From contig JAUXYJ010000034.1 of NCBI GenBank assembly GCA_030694465.1, forward strand, positions 44,387 through 108,386: a stretch of 64,000 nucleotides of DNA, given 5' to 3'. The notes under the pieces were generated by a model. It had not been told where the DNA came from, did no database searches, and saw only the letters and a program-made list of their open reading frames with translations. The number at the start of each line of letters is the position of its first letter. Positions within the stretch are counted from its first letter, which is position 1. This DNA is from Deltaproteobacteria bacterium (lineage in GTDB: Bacteria; Myxococcota_A; Polyangia; Polyangiales; Ga0077539). Of this stretch, positions 29,688 to 38,855 are shown in pieces. A program made the position numbers and the translations under genes.

Positions 29688-32600
29688 ATGACAGACCGCG
29701 CAACGCTCTTTGGATTTGCTCGCAATACGGTCCTTCGTGCGGGGGCAGGGACCGGAAAAACCGAGACGCTCGCCACGCTCTTTTTGCACCTAGCCGGTGG
29801 GCTCTGTGACCAAGACGTGTGGGGAAAATCAGGGCTCTCGTGTGAGCGCATCGTCGCGCTGACCTTCACCGACAAGGCCGCGGTCGAGATGCGTGAGCGC
29901 ATCACCGACGCGATGCGCGCGCTGGCCTACGAGTCTCCACCCACAGGGATCACCAGCAGCCACGAGCCCACCCGCCGCGCGGCTGCACGCAAATGGGCTG
30001 ACTCGCGGGGGCTCTCGCGGGGAGGGCGCGCGCGGATGGAGGCCCTCGCGGAGAGCGCAGTGAGGCTCGATCGACCGCTGCCGATGCGCACCGAGTGGGA
30101 GCGCGTCGCGTTTCAACTGGCGCGCGCTCGGATTGGGACGTTTCACGGGTTCGCCGCGGGGGTCTTGCGCGCCATCGCCCTCGACGTGGGCGTCGACCCC
30201 ACCGCGCGCGTGTGCGAGCAAGAAGAAGCCGATCGACTCTTGCGCAAGGCCATCACCGACGCCCTCGCGAACGCAGCCAGACGCGACGTGGACGCCGTCG
30301 CAGACTTGGTCGCAGCGGCCGGCGGATTTGACCCCGAAGGCGACCACGGTGTGGTCGTTCGGTTTGTCTCCATGGTCCACGCGATGGACGAAGCTGGGCT
30401 CACGATCGACGAGCTCTCCGTCGGCAGCGTGCTCGAGGGATCTCCGCCGCAGCCCTACATCGTCGCCGACGCGATCGCCGAGCTCTCACGAGCCTCAGAG
30501 CGCGTCGCGCGCTTGCGCGAAGACAACGTCCCCGAGCGCATGGCGCGCTTAGCCCGCGCGATGGAGTCTCTTGGCCCGCTCGACTCGCCCCGCAGCGCGC
30601 GCGAAGCCATCGAGATCTTGCGCACCGCACCCTTGCCGGACAAAAACCGAACGCGCGCCATCGAGACCGAAGCCAACCGCGCGCGCACGCTCATCGACGC
30701 GCTCAAAGATGCCGCGCTGGCCACTCACTCTGCATGGCTCTCGCACGCCGCGAGGGACATTTTGCACGACGCAAGGCACCGCTTTGGCCAACTCAAAGCA
30801 CAGCGGCGCGTGCTCGATTTTGCAGACTTACTGCGTAAGGTTCGCGACGGTCTGCGGGACGAACATGCCCTACGGCGTGCGTTTAAGCAGCGCTTTGATG
30901 CGGTGCTCGTCGATGAGTTTCAAGACACCAACCGCGTGCAACGCGACCTGCTCTTTCTCTTGCGCGAGCAGAAAGAGACCGAGAACGAGGGCGTCGCAGA
31001 TGCGTCTAGACTTGAGCCCTCGGGCCTGCTCTTGGTGGGGGACGCCAAGCAGAGCATCTACGCGTTTCGTGGCGCCGACGTGGGTGTGTTTTTAGAGACC
31101 GAGAGAGACCTCTGCAACGCCGGAGGAGTCTCGCTCGCGCTCACCGAGAGCTACCGCTCGGTGGACGCTGTCTTGCACGCGATTAACCCCGTCACGGCGG
31201 CCCTCTTGGGGCGCGATCTCACCGCGCATGGGCAGCCCATGTACGACCCCGCGCGAGACGCGCTCGTGGCCGAATCTGCAGGCGACGGTGAAGCACGCGT
31301 CGAGCTCATGCTCGTGGGCACCGGGACCGCCGCCGAGGTCCGCGCCCTCGAAGCCCAGGCCATCGTGCGGAGGATCAAGAAGCTCACCCAGGGCGGTGGA
31401 GACTATGCCCCAGGGTGGCGCGCCCCACGGATGGACGAGATCGCCGTGCTGGTCCCAACCTGGGCGCACATGGCGCCGATCAAGCAAGCGCTACAATCCG
31501 AGCAAATTCCCTATGCACAGCTAGGAGGTCCCGGGTTCTGGGAGCGCCGCGAGGTCGACGATTTGGTCATGCTCTTGCGCGTGGTCGCGGACCCGGCCGA
31601 TCGCCTCGCCCTCGCGTCGGTGTTGCGCGGGCCCATCGTCGCCCTCTCAGACGCCGCGCTCGCGCACGTGATGGGCCGGCAATCGACGTTTGATTCTGTG
31701 CTCGATCCCCACGCAGACGTGCGTGACGCGCTCGCCGAGGATGACCTTCAGCGGCTCGACCGCGCGCGCCCCATGCTCCGCAAGCTCATTGAGCGAGGCG
31801 CCGCGCTTGCGCCCGACGAGGTGCTCAGAAGTGCGCTCGCTGAGAGTGGTTTTGCCGCTGTTTTAGCAGCACTTCCGTTGGGCGCTCAGCGCGTGGCCAA
31901 CGTGGACAAGCTCGTGGGTTTGGCCACAGAAGCTTCTCGCCGCGGCGACGAGAGCGCGACCATCGCGGGCTTCGTGCGCTTCGTAGACCGCATGCGCGCC
32001 GCGGACGAACACGAGACCGAAGCAGACATCGCCGAGCTCTCTCTCGGGGCCGTTCAGCTGCTGTCTATGCACGCGGCCAAAGGGCTCGAGTGGCCCGTGG
32101 TCTTTCTCGCACAGACCTCACGTCGACGCAGAAACTATGCAGAGCGCGTGCTCATCGATGCGCGCAAACGCGTGGTGGCGTTGCCGCCCGGCTACGACGC
32201 GCCCCAGAGCTTTGTCGAGCTGCGCCGAGATGCGCATGCGGCCGAGGCCGACGACCAACGACGCTTGCTCTACGTAGGGCTTACGCGTGCAAAAGACCTA
32301 GTGATTGTGAGCGGTCCGTCCGACGAAGGCGAGGGCGAGTGGCGCTCTCTGTCGCGTGCGCTCATGTCGCTCACGCCCGAGCACGTGCGTCTCGTCCGTG
32401 GGGACAGCGACGGAGAGGCGATCGCAGTGCGCGCCAACGCTGCAGACACGCAGGCAGATCCCCGCGCCGCCACCGCGATGGACCCCGGAGCGATCGCCGC
32501 GCAGCCCGAGCCCAAACGCACAGCCCTCGCAGTGCTCGGTCGCGTCGAGGCCGAAGCGCTCAGCGAATTTGCACGCTGTCCTAGACGCTACGCGCATCGG

Positions 32601-33269
32601 TACACCCTCGGTCTGCGCGAGCATCCCTCACGCGAGACCCTCGAGCGCCTAGTCCGCATGCTCGTGACCCAGGCCATGGGATGCCCCGCGGGGGCCGAGG
32701 CGCAGACTCTCGCGGGCCTCCGCGCTGCCCACCGGGACGAGGGCGACCCTGCCACCCTTGAGGCCGCCGTGAGCCTCGCGCGCGGGGCTCTCGCGCGGGC
32801 CACGGGGAGGGCCATGGGGGGCTCGCAGGCGCTCGTCGGAGCCAACCTCGCGGGGGCAGTGCGCATCGCCCACCAAGGGCACACGCTGGCGCTCACCACG
32901 CACACGGATTTGTTAGTGCAAGCCGAGGCGCTTGATCCCTCGCGCGCGGGGCTCGCGGTGCTTCGGATCGCGCTTGAGGGCGGCGTGTCAGACGCAGACT
33001 GGTGGCGTGACGAGCTGGTGGGCTCGGTGCTCACCATGCGTGCAAAACTGCCCGAAAACGAACCGCTTCACGCCGCCGTGTGGTTTGTCGGGCAGGGCGA
33101 AGACCACCTCGCGTGGCTCACCCCACGAGAGCTTGGGCGTGATCGCGATCGCGTGTTTGAGCAAGCACAGAAGCTCGGGCAAGCGCTGACCGACCAGCAC
33201 TGGGATGGCCGCGCGCGGGGACAGTGTGAGCGCGCCCTGTGTGGCTACGTCCAGCGGTGCCACGGATAG
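29688..33269 (+). CDS. UvrD/AddA-type helicase with degenerate RecB-like nuclease domain
   Basis: Superfamily 1A helicase, 1193 aa, with motif I GAGTGKTE (K24), Ia TFTDKAAVEMRERI, II LVDEFQDTN, III/IV LLVGDAKQSIYAFRG, V LLSMHAAKGLEWPVVFL and VI QRRLLYVGLTRAKD, so it should translocate 3'-5' on ssDNA. The last 240 residues resemble the PD-(D/E)XK domain of AddB/RecB, with an iron-staple Cys set C964, C1180, C1185, C1191. The Asp before the catalytic pair may be D1074 (THTDLLVQ), but the expected D/E-x-K strand reads GLAVLRIALEGG, lacking both acid and Lys. No addB/recC-like partner is adjacent. Role in repair or recombination inferred. Confidence 0.88.
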   Translation: MTDRATLFGFARNTVLRAGAGTGKTETLATLFLHLAGGLCDQDVWGKSGLSCERIVALTFTDKAAVEMRERITDAMRALAYESPPTGITSSHEPTRRAAARKWADSRGLSRGGRARMEALAESAVRLDRPLPMRTEWERVAFQLARARIGTFHGFAAGVLRAIALDVGVDPTARVCEQEEADRLLRKAITDALANAARRDVDAVADLVAAAGGFDPEGDHGVVVRFVSMVHAMDEAGLTIDELSVGSVLEGSPPQPYIVADAIAELSRASERVARLREDNVPERMARLARAMESLGPLDSPRSAREAIEILRTAPLPDKNRTRAIETEANRARTLIDALKDAALATHSAWLSHAARDILHDARHRFGQLKAQRRVLDFADLLRKVRDGLRDEHALRRAFKQRFDAVLVDEFQDTNRVQRDLLFLLREQKETENEGVADASRLEPSGLLLVGDAKQSIYAFRGADVGVFLETERDLCNAGGVSLALTESYRSVDAVLHAINPVTAALLGRDLTAHGQPMYDPARDALVAESAGDGEARVELMLVGTGTAAEVRALEAQAIVRRIKKLTQGGGDYAPGWRAPRMDEIAVLVPTWAHMAPIKQALQSEQIPYAQLGGPGFWERREVDDLVMLLRVVADPADRLALASVLRGPIVALSDAALAHVMGRQSTFDSVLDPHADVRDALAEDDLQRLDRARPMLRKLIERGAALAPDEVLRSALAESGFAAVLAALPLGAQRVANVDKLVGLATEASRRGDESATIAGFVRFVDRMRAADEHETEADIAELSLGAVQLLSMHAAKGLEWPVVFLAQTSRRRRNYAERVLIDARKRVVALPPGYDAPQSFVELRRDAHAAEADDQRRLLYVGLTRAKDLVIVSGPSDEGEGEWRSLSRALMSLTPEHVRLVRGDSDGEAIAVRANAADTQADPRAATAMDPGAIAAQPEPKRTALAVLGRVEAEALSEFARCPRRYAHRYTLGLREHPSRETLERLVRMLVTQAMGCPAGAEAQTLAGLRAAHRDEGDPATLEAAVSLARGALARATGRAMGGSQALVGANLAGAVRIAHQGHTLALTTHTDLLVQAEALDPSRAGLAVLRIALEGGVSDADWWRDELVGSVLTMRAKLPENEPLHAAVWFVGQGEDHLAWLTPRELGRDRDRVFEQAQKLGQALTDQHWDGRARGQCERALCGYVQRCHG

Positions 33270-33276
33270 CTCAATT

Positions 33277-33296
33277 GTGAACGTGGTTCACTTTTT
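33277..33296. terminator. hairpin terminator between convergent genes
   Basis: Stem GTGAAC / GTTCAC with a 3-base loop followed by TTTTT on the plus strand, immediately after the helicase stop and overlapping the flippase stop codon. A close look-alike sits at 42786-42804. Confidence 0.7.
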
Positions 33297-34814
33297 GCCA
33301 AATCGCTTGCGCACAGCGGCGCGGTCGTCGGCGCTGAGCTCGCCCGAGAGCCCCAGCGCGACCACGTAGACCCCGCCGACAGCGATGGCAGCGAGCAGGG
33401 CGGCGGGCTTTGAGTGCAGCGGCAACAGGCTCCCGAAGAGCGACGCGACGACCGCGGCCAGGGTGGCTCTTAGCGCTGTTTTTGCCGGAAAAAACGCGCC
33501 CAACACGCGCTGCGCGTAGGCCCCCGTGGCGAGGGTTCCGAGGGCTGAGCCAGCCGCGGTCCCCAGGGCGAGGGCGTGCAAGAGCGGCTCACCGTAGGGC
33601 GTGAGCGTGATCGAGAGCACGTCTCCGAGGGTCACGCACGCGAGGGTAAACACCATGAGCGACGTGGTCGCCAGCGTGCGGTGGGCCGCGAGGAGCACCG
33701 TGAGGATAAGCGTCGAGAGCGAGAAAAATCCCTGGCCAATGCTCAGCGCTCTGAGCGCGTCGGCGCCCCCCGAGAACTCGGCCGTGTACGCGACACGGAG
33801 CACCCCACGAGGCAGCCCCGCGAGCACCGCGAGCATCGCGCCAAGCAAGACGAGCGCGAACCGCATGGCGCCGCGGAGCATGGTGCGCGCGGTCTCGAGG
33901 TCTCCGATGGCCGCGGCTTTGGACACCACCGGGAAGAGCACAAAGGTCACCGCGATGAGCAATTGGTAAGGCAAAAACGCGAAGTTCTGCGCGCTCTTGT
34001 ACACCCCGACGAGGGCCTTGACCCCGTCGAGCGTGGCCATGGGCTTTCGCGACGCCAGGGCCTGCAAGATCAACACATCGGACTGGAGCACCAGGTTGAG
34101 CGCGAACTGATAGAGCAACACCGGCGCGAAGAAGCCTGCGTATTCTCTCGCAAAAGTGGCCGGTGCCGGGAGATCCAGCGCGGTGCTCTCGCGCACCATG
34201 CGTGACACCACCGGCGCGGCGATCAGCGTGATGGCGACGCTGGCCGCGGCAAAGCCTGCGACGGGGCCCCCCACCGTGTGGGTGACAAACGCGCCCCCAA
34301 CGATGAGCCCTGTGCGCATCGTGGCGAAGATCATGTCGAGGGTCGCCTGGGCCACAAATCGTTGGGCGCCGTTAAGCGCTCCGACGAGGGCTGCGTACAC
34401 GCAGTACATGCCGCTCACGATGGCCGCGATGCGCAACAACGGAGGCAAGCCAGGGTCGCGCAAGAAGGTCTCACCGACGAGGGGGGCCAAGAGCGCGAAG
34501 GCACCCGAGAGCAACAAGCCCAGCGCGAGGTGCATCGAGACGCCCGGGCGAATCGCAGGGGATCCGTACTTGGTGACCGAGCGAGACATGGACTGGATCG
34601 AGCCCGCGACGACCACGTTGTTCAAGATTGAGACAGTGGACAAGACCGCGGCATACACGCCGTACTTCTCGCGGCCCAGCGCGCGCGTGAGCAGCACGGG
34701 CTGCAAGAACCCCGTCAGCATGAACCACACTTTTGCAGTGGAAATAACCAGCACGCCGCGCCGTGCGCGTGCGGCAAGGGATGCATCCGTCGTGGGCGTA
34801 GAGGGGCTCGTCAC
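33288..34814 (-). CDS. oligosaccharide flippase (Wzx/MATE-like) family membrane protein
   Basis: 508 aa with about 14 hydrophobic helices in the pattern of the MOP superfamily. N-terminus ALGREKYGVYAAVLS resembles the Wzx/PST start, where LG.e.yG.... is conserved. Likely flips lipid-linked glycans across the inner membrane, although no adjacent glycan cluster is present; the nearest glycosyltransferase is at 52 kb. Start ATG 34814. Downstream terminator shared with the helicase gene. Confidence 0.8.
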   Translation of the reverse strand: MTSPSTPTTDASLAARARRGVLVISTAKVWFMLTGFLQPVLLTRALGREKYGVYAAVLSTVSILNNVVVAGSIQSMSRSVTKYGSPAIRPGVSMHLALGLLLSGAFALLAPLVGETFLRDPGLPPLLRIAAIVSGMYCVYAALVGALNGAQRFVAQATLDMIFATMRTGLIVGGAFVTHTVGGPVAGFAAASVAITLIAAPVVSRMVRESTALDLPAPATFAREYAGFFAPVLLYQFALNLVLQSDVLILQALASRKPMATLDGVKALVGVYKSAQNFAFLPYQLLIAVTFVLFPVVSKAAAIGDLETARTMLRGAMRFALVLLGAMLAVLAGLPRGVLRVAYTAEFSGGADALRALSIGQGFFSLSTLILTVLLAAHRTLATTSLMVFTLACVTLGDVLSITLTPYGEPLLHALALGTAAGSALGTLATGAYAQRVLGAFFPAKTALRATLAAVVASLFGSLLPLHSKPAALLAAIAVGGVYVVALGLSGELSADDRAAVRKRFGKK

Positions 34815-35104
34815 CGTGGCGCCGCCATACCCCTAGCGACCCCGAGTGCACAAGCTGACGCGGGTGAATCGCCGAGGATTTTGGCGGATACGGGCACAGT
34901 GTTTTCGCTTCTTTCTGCGATGTGTGCCAGAAATACAGAAGACACTGAAGTGGCGCGGAGTCTGTCTTCTCTTTGCGAGCGCGCTGCTTCTTGTTGTCAC
35001 TCTAGACACTCGCCGTTGGGTCTCTTCGGGTCTCTGTGAAGAGCACCCCAAGGGCCCTCCGGCGCAGCCTCTGCCCACACGCTCTAAGCTCCATCCGACA
35101 GACG

Positions 35105-35509
35105 ATGAACGATCCTGACAAGCAGCTCTCGACCGGCGAACAGCGTGTCTGTTGCTCCCTTGCCTACCTCGATGACAGCCTCTTGGCGCTCCGCACGATG
35201 CGCAAAGCGTTGGGCGAAAAAGGCCTGTTGCTAGAGACCTACAGCCAGCCGCAGCGCTTGCTGAGCCGCAAGAACGACATCGCCCTGGCCGCAGTGTTGC
35301 TCGACATGGACCTGGGCGAGAGCGTCGATGGCTCTCAGGTCGCCGAGGCGCTGCTCACGCGAGACCCAGCCCCCGCGATCGCGTTTTTTACCGCAAGCGT
35401 GGCGCCAGAGCGCTTGGCTAGGTTGGCTCGAATCGGCCTCGTGTTTGACAAGACCAAGGACCTCGCCAAAGCGGCCGCGTGGCTGGCGAGTTTTCACCGC
35501 GACCCGTAG
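35105..35509 (+). CDS. single-domain response regulator (receiver only)
   Basis: 134 aa, essentially one receiver domain: acidic pair in LAYLDDSLLAL, phospho-acceptor D67 in AAVLLDMDLG, switch residue region FFTAS and a late Lys in VFDKTKD. There is no output domain, so it would act by phosphotransfer or protein contact. No kinase neighbour; the hybrid kinase is 22 kb away. ATG 35105 matches the domain start. The 290 bases before it contain one open frame with a hydrophobic stretch but no supported gene. Confidence 0.75.
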   Translation: MNDPDKQLSTGEQRVCCSLAYLDDSLLALRTMRKALGEKGLLLETYSQPQRLLSRKNDIALAAVLLDMDLGESVDGSQVAEALLTRDPAPAIAFFTASVAPERLARLARIGLVFDKTKDLAKAAAWLASFHRDP

Positions 35510-35544
35510 CCGTTCGTCGAAACACTCGCGCTGGGTGCTGACCC

Positions 35545-37065
35545 GTGTCGCAAAAGCTGCCATCACTTAGCGCTGTGAATCGTCTCGCAATCGCATGGCT
35601 CTCTCTCGCTCTGTGCGCTCCCCTCGTGCCCCGTATCGCGCTCGCGCAGCAAGACGCAGGACCCGAGGCGGGCTCGCCCGACGCTGGCCCGCCCGACGCG
35701 ATGTGCCCTGCGGGCGCGTGGGATTGCGTCCAGGCCCCCGTCGCGTTTGTCCGCCGCGAAGGGCTGAGCTCAACCCCGATGGTAGACACCGGCTGGGTGC
35801 CCGCGAGCGCGCCCGTTCAAGTGCGATTCGTCGCTGCAATCGCAGGACACACGGAGGTGCGTCTCGGTGGCTCGCTCGCTGCGTCTTGGCCACGCGCGAT
35901 GACGGTGCGCATGCCCGAGGGGCCCCCCGGCAGCGGCCTCCTCGAGAGCGACTATGGGCTGCAGATCAGCGCGCGCGTCAGGCTCACGCTGGACGTCGGT
36001 GGGCGCATGTTTCGGTGGGAGGGCAACGTGCCCTACGTGCCCCGGGTAGACTTTCGCGCGACCGCGCGCAGCATGATCGATCCGTGGGCTTTTACTAGAG
36101 TTTCTGCCCGCGGAATGACCGCCCGCGCCCGCGTCGCCGACGTGCCCCTGACCGACGCGCTCATCAGTATTCCGGGCATCTCGGGCGGGCTCGCGTTCGA
36201 TGTCCGCGCAGACCTCGAGACCGGGTATCGCTCGCTCCAATTGACCTTCGAGGGCCCCCCGGACGCACTCACCGCGGCGGTCTCGCAGGTCACGCTCCCC
36301 TTCGCAGGTGGGCCCCTCGTCGAGCTCGCGCCCAGAGTCGAGGGCGAGCTCGACCAGCGCATCGGGATGACCCTCTATCCGGCACTCTATGTCGAGCTGC
36401 TTGGGCGGAGGTTTATGCTGGATATTGTCGATATTCCAGTGACCATCCCCGTCGGTCCGAGGCCCTGGATTTTTGACCGCCAGCGCGTGCGCTTTGACCT
36501 CCCTGACATCGCTCCGGTGCCCTCCATCGTAGACTTTGGCACCGTCGAGGTCGACACCACCGCCGTGCGCACCGTGCCCATCGAAAACACCGGCGGCCGC
36601 GCCCTCTCCGTAGGGGCCTCGATGGACGTCCGCACCGCGCCGTTTGCGTGGGTCAGCGCCGACCGCATCACCCTGCCGCCGCGGAGCTCTCGGCCCATTG
36701 AGCTGCAGTTTTCGCCGACAAGTGTTGGCGATTTTTCTGAACGAATTCCGTTGCTTACAAGCGATCCCGACTCGCCCACGGTGTACCTCACGGCCCGCGG
36801 TCGCGCGGTGCGCACAGTGCCCGCCGATGGGACTCAGGTCGACGCGACGCAAGACGCTGTGACCCGTGACGCGAGCCCCGAAGCAGCTCCCGACGCAAGC
36901 GCTCCCACCTGGATCGCGACGGGCAACGGAGGCTGCGCGTGCCGTACCTCTCCCACGCACAAATCCCGCTCTCACGAGGACCTGCGCGGGCTCGGAGTGT
37001 TATGCGCGATCGTCGCGATCACCGCGCAGAGACGCCCACGTCACACTCCCAAGCGTGCACGCTAG
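35545..37065 (+). CDS. secreted ASH-domain protein with MYXO-CTERM-like tail
   Basis: Signal peptide (AWLSLALCAPLVPRIALAQ) and a short Asp/Ala/Pro linker precede about 300 residues of unrecognised beta-rich sequence. Residues about 330-425 (IVDFGTVEVDTTAVRTVPIENTG ... ELQFSPTSVGDF) form an ASPM-SPD2-Hydin type immunoglobulin-like repeat. The C-terminus has GGCACR, a hydrophobic stretch and an Arg-rich end, which is the layout of MYXO-CTERM sorting tails. Predicted cell-surface protein. GTG start at 35545, 35 bp after the receiver gene on the same strand. Confidence 0.75.
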   Translation: MSQKLPSLSAVNRLAIAWLSLALCAPLVPRIALAQQDAGPEAGSPDAGPPDAMCPAGAWDCVQAPVAFVRREGLSSTPMVDTGWVPASAPVQVRFVAAIAGHTEVRLGGSLAASWPRAMTVRMPEGPPGSGLLESDYGLQISARVRLTLDVGGRMFRWEGNVPYVPRVDFRATARSMIDPWAFTRVSARGMTARARVADVPLTDALISIPGISGGLAFDVRADLETGYRSLQLTFEGPPDALTAAVSQVTLPFAGGPLVELAPRVEGELDQRIGMTLYPALYVELLGRRFMLDIVDIPVTIPVGPRPWIFDRQRVRFDLPDIAPVPSIVDFGTVEVDTTAVRTVPIENTGGRALSVGASMDVRTAPFAWVSADRITLPPRSSRPIELQFSPTSVGDFSERIPLLTSDPDSPTVYLTARGRAVRTVPADGTQVDATQDAVTRDASPEAAPDASAPTWIATGNGGCACRTSPTHKSRSHEDLRGLGVLCAIVAITAQRRPRHTPKRAR

Positions 37066-37087
37066 TACGCCCCACGGTCTCGAATTC

Positions 37088-37435
37088 ATGCTGCAAATAG
37101 TCAAGCCAATCTCTCTCGTGAGCCTCGCGCTCTGCGCCGCGTGTGCTTCTCGCCAGCTCCCCTCAGTCACCGAGCGCTCTGCCCTCGCCTCAAACGCTGC
37201 CGAAGCGCCTCGCGCCTCGGTTCACCAATCGTTGGACAGCGATCCGCCGCTCCCGGGCGAGCCTCGCGAGGGGCTCTGGACGCAGCTCGAAGACCCGCAC
37301 GCGTCGGTGTTTGCCCTGCCCGAAGAGGCAGGCGGGACCTGGGGCGCGGATGCGAGCGCGCACGGCATGAGCTCGCAAGACGCCAGCGAAAACACCGCAC
37401 CGATGCCCCAGGGACACCATCACCATGCGCACTGA
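37088..37435 (+). CDS. lipoprotein with His-rich C-terminus in copper-resistance operon
   Basis: 115-aa lipoprotein: signal ending LALCAACAS with the lipidated Cys in the AAC box; mature part of Pro/Glu-rich sequence ending QGHHHHAH. The terminal His cluster could bind copper or another soft metal. The gene overlaps the following TolC-like gene by 11 bp, and the His codons form the 5' edge of that gene, so co-translation is likely. The partner genes point to periplasmic metal handling. No named family. Confidence 0.7.
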   Translation: MLQIVKPISLVSLALCAACASRQLPSVTERSALASNAAEAPRASVHQSLDSDPPLPGEPREGLWTQLEDPHASVFALPEEAGGTWGADASAHGMSSQDASENTAPMPQGHHHHAH

Positions 37436-38852
37436 TCCAAGGGCCCCACGTGCGCGATGGAGCCTCGTGTGTGCGCTGCTGATGGGCCAGAGCGCCTGCT
37501 TCGCGCACCGTATGGACTCGGACATCCATCGCCTCCGCGAGGTGACCCGCACCGCGGCGATCCCGACGCTTGAGAGCGCCGAAATCCCTGTCGAAACCCT
37601 CGCCAATGTGCGCGCTACCCTCGCGCACCCCATGAGCGACGAGGACATCGTGCGTGTCGCGCTGAGCAACAACCGCGCGCTGCGTGGGCAGCTCCGAGAG
37701 CTCGGTGTCTTTCACGGTCGCATGGTGCAAGACGCGCTCCCGAGCAACCCGTCGGTTAACTTTGACCTTCGGCGCTCGACCGATCCAACGCAGTTTTTGC
37801 AGGGCGATGTCTCGCTCGAGTTTGACGTGATGCACTCGCTCTTGGCCCCCATGCGCGCTGGGCCTGCGCGCAGTGAGCTCGACGCCGCGCGCCACCGCGT
37901 CGCCAACGACGTGATCGCGCTTGGGCTGCGCGTACGCGCCGCGGTGTATGCCCTGCAGGCCGCGCAAGCACAGCTCGTGATCGCGACCCGCACGCTCGAC
38001 ACGTTTGCCGCAGCCCGCGACGCCGCGCGCGCATACCTCGCAGCGGGCAACAGCTACACGCTTGAGCTCGCCAACCACGAGGCGACCTATCAGACCGCGC
38101 GGGTCACCGTGGCCGAGCTCGAACTCTCGGTCGCGGACCACCGCGAAGCGCTACAACGTTTGCTGGGTGTGCACGGCGAAGAGACACAGTGGACGCTTGC
38201 AAATTTGCTCGCAGAAGTGCCACCAACGCTTGACCCGTTCGACGGGTTCGAGCAGCAGGTGATCACGCGCTCGCTCGCCATGGCCGAGGCACGCAGCACT
38301 CTCGAATCGCACGCGCGACGCGCGGGCTACGAGCGCACCCGCGGAGCCATCCCCGATGTCTCGCTCGATGTGCACGCCGAGCAAGACGGAAACTTCTGGG
38401 AGCTCGGCGGCGGCGCTCGCGTCACGCTGCCCATTTTTGATCGACGACAAGGCGCCGCGATGGCCAGCGAGAGCGCGTTTGACGGAGCCCTCGAGCGCTA
38501 CGTAGGCCTCGCCGTAGACCTGCGGTCTGAGTCGCGCCAAGCGCTCAACCATCTGCGGTCTGCTCACGCAAGATATCTGCAATTTAGCACGCAGATTCTG
38601 CCCGCTCGCCGCGCGGTCTTAGAGCAGACCATGCTGCAGTACAACGCCATGCAAATCGGTGTGTACACGCTGCTCGCGGCGCGCCGTGATGAGCTCGACG
38701 CGCAGCTGCGTGCCCTCGACGCACGACGCGAATTTTGGACTGCGCAGGCGACCGTCGACGCGATGTTGGCGGGCCACCGCGCCATGATGGACACGAGCTC
38801 TAGGGCGCGACCGGGCATGGCCGTGACGCGCTCGGACAACGGAGGACACTGA
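37425..38852 (+). CDS. TolC-family outer-membrane efflux protein
   Basis: 475 aa with the two-repeat helical pattern of outer membrane factors: repeat 1 (ALSNNRALRGQLRELGVFHGRMVQDALPSNP) and repeat 2 (SRSL.../RSAHARYLQF), with the usual beta-strand starts NPSVNFDLR and LGGGARVTLPIFDRR. N-terminal signal VCALLMGQSACFA suggests lipid or signal-peptide processing. Expected to form the outer channel of an efflux pump. No inner-membrane RND/MFP partner is adjacent. It overlaps the His-tailed lipoprotein gene and is followed 3 bp later by a multicopper oxidase, as in copper tolerance operons. Confidence 0.87.
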   Translation: MRTDPRAPRARWSLVCALLMGQSACFAHRMDSDIHRLREVTRTAAIPTLESAEIPVETLANVRATLAHPMSDEDIVRVALSNNRALRGQLRELGVFHGRMVQDALPSNPSVNFDLRRSTDPTQFLQGDVSLEFDVMHSLLAPMRAGPARSELDAARHRVANDVIALGLRVRAAVYALQAAQAQLVIATRTLDTFAAARDAARAYLAAGNSYTLELANHEATYQTARVTVAELELSVADHREALQRLLGVHGEETQWTLANLLAEVPPTLDPFDGFEQQVITRSLAMAEARSTLESHARRAGYERTRGAIPDVSLDVHAEQDGNFWELGGGARVTLPIFDRRQGAAMASESAFDGALERYVGLAVDLRSESRQALNHLRSAHARYLQFSTQILPARRAVLEQTMLQYNAMQIGVYTLLAARRDELDAQLRALDARREFWTAQATVDAMLAGHRAMMDTSSRARPGMAVTRSDNGGH

Positions 38853-38855
38853 GCG

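Noticed and set aside
34846..35118. 90-codon frame before the receiver gene with a hydrophobic segment
   Set aside because: No ribosome site, no family, and overlaps the receiver start; composition is not convincing.
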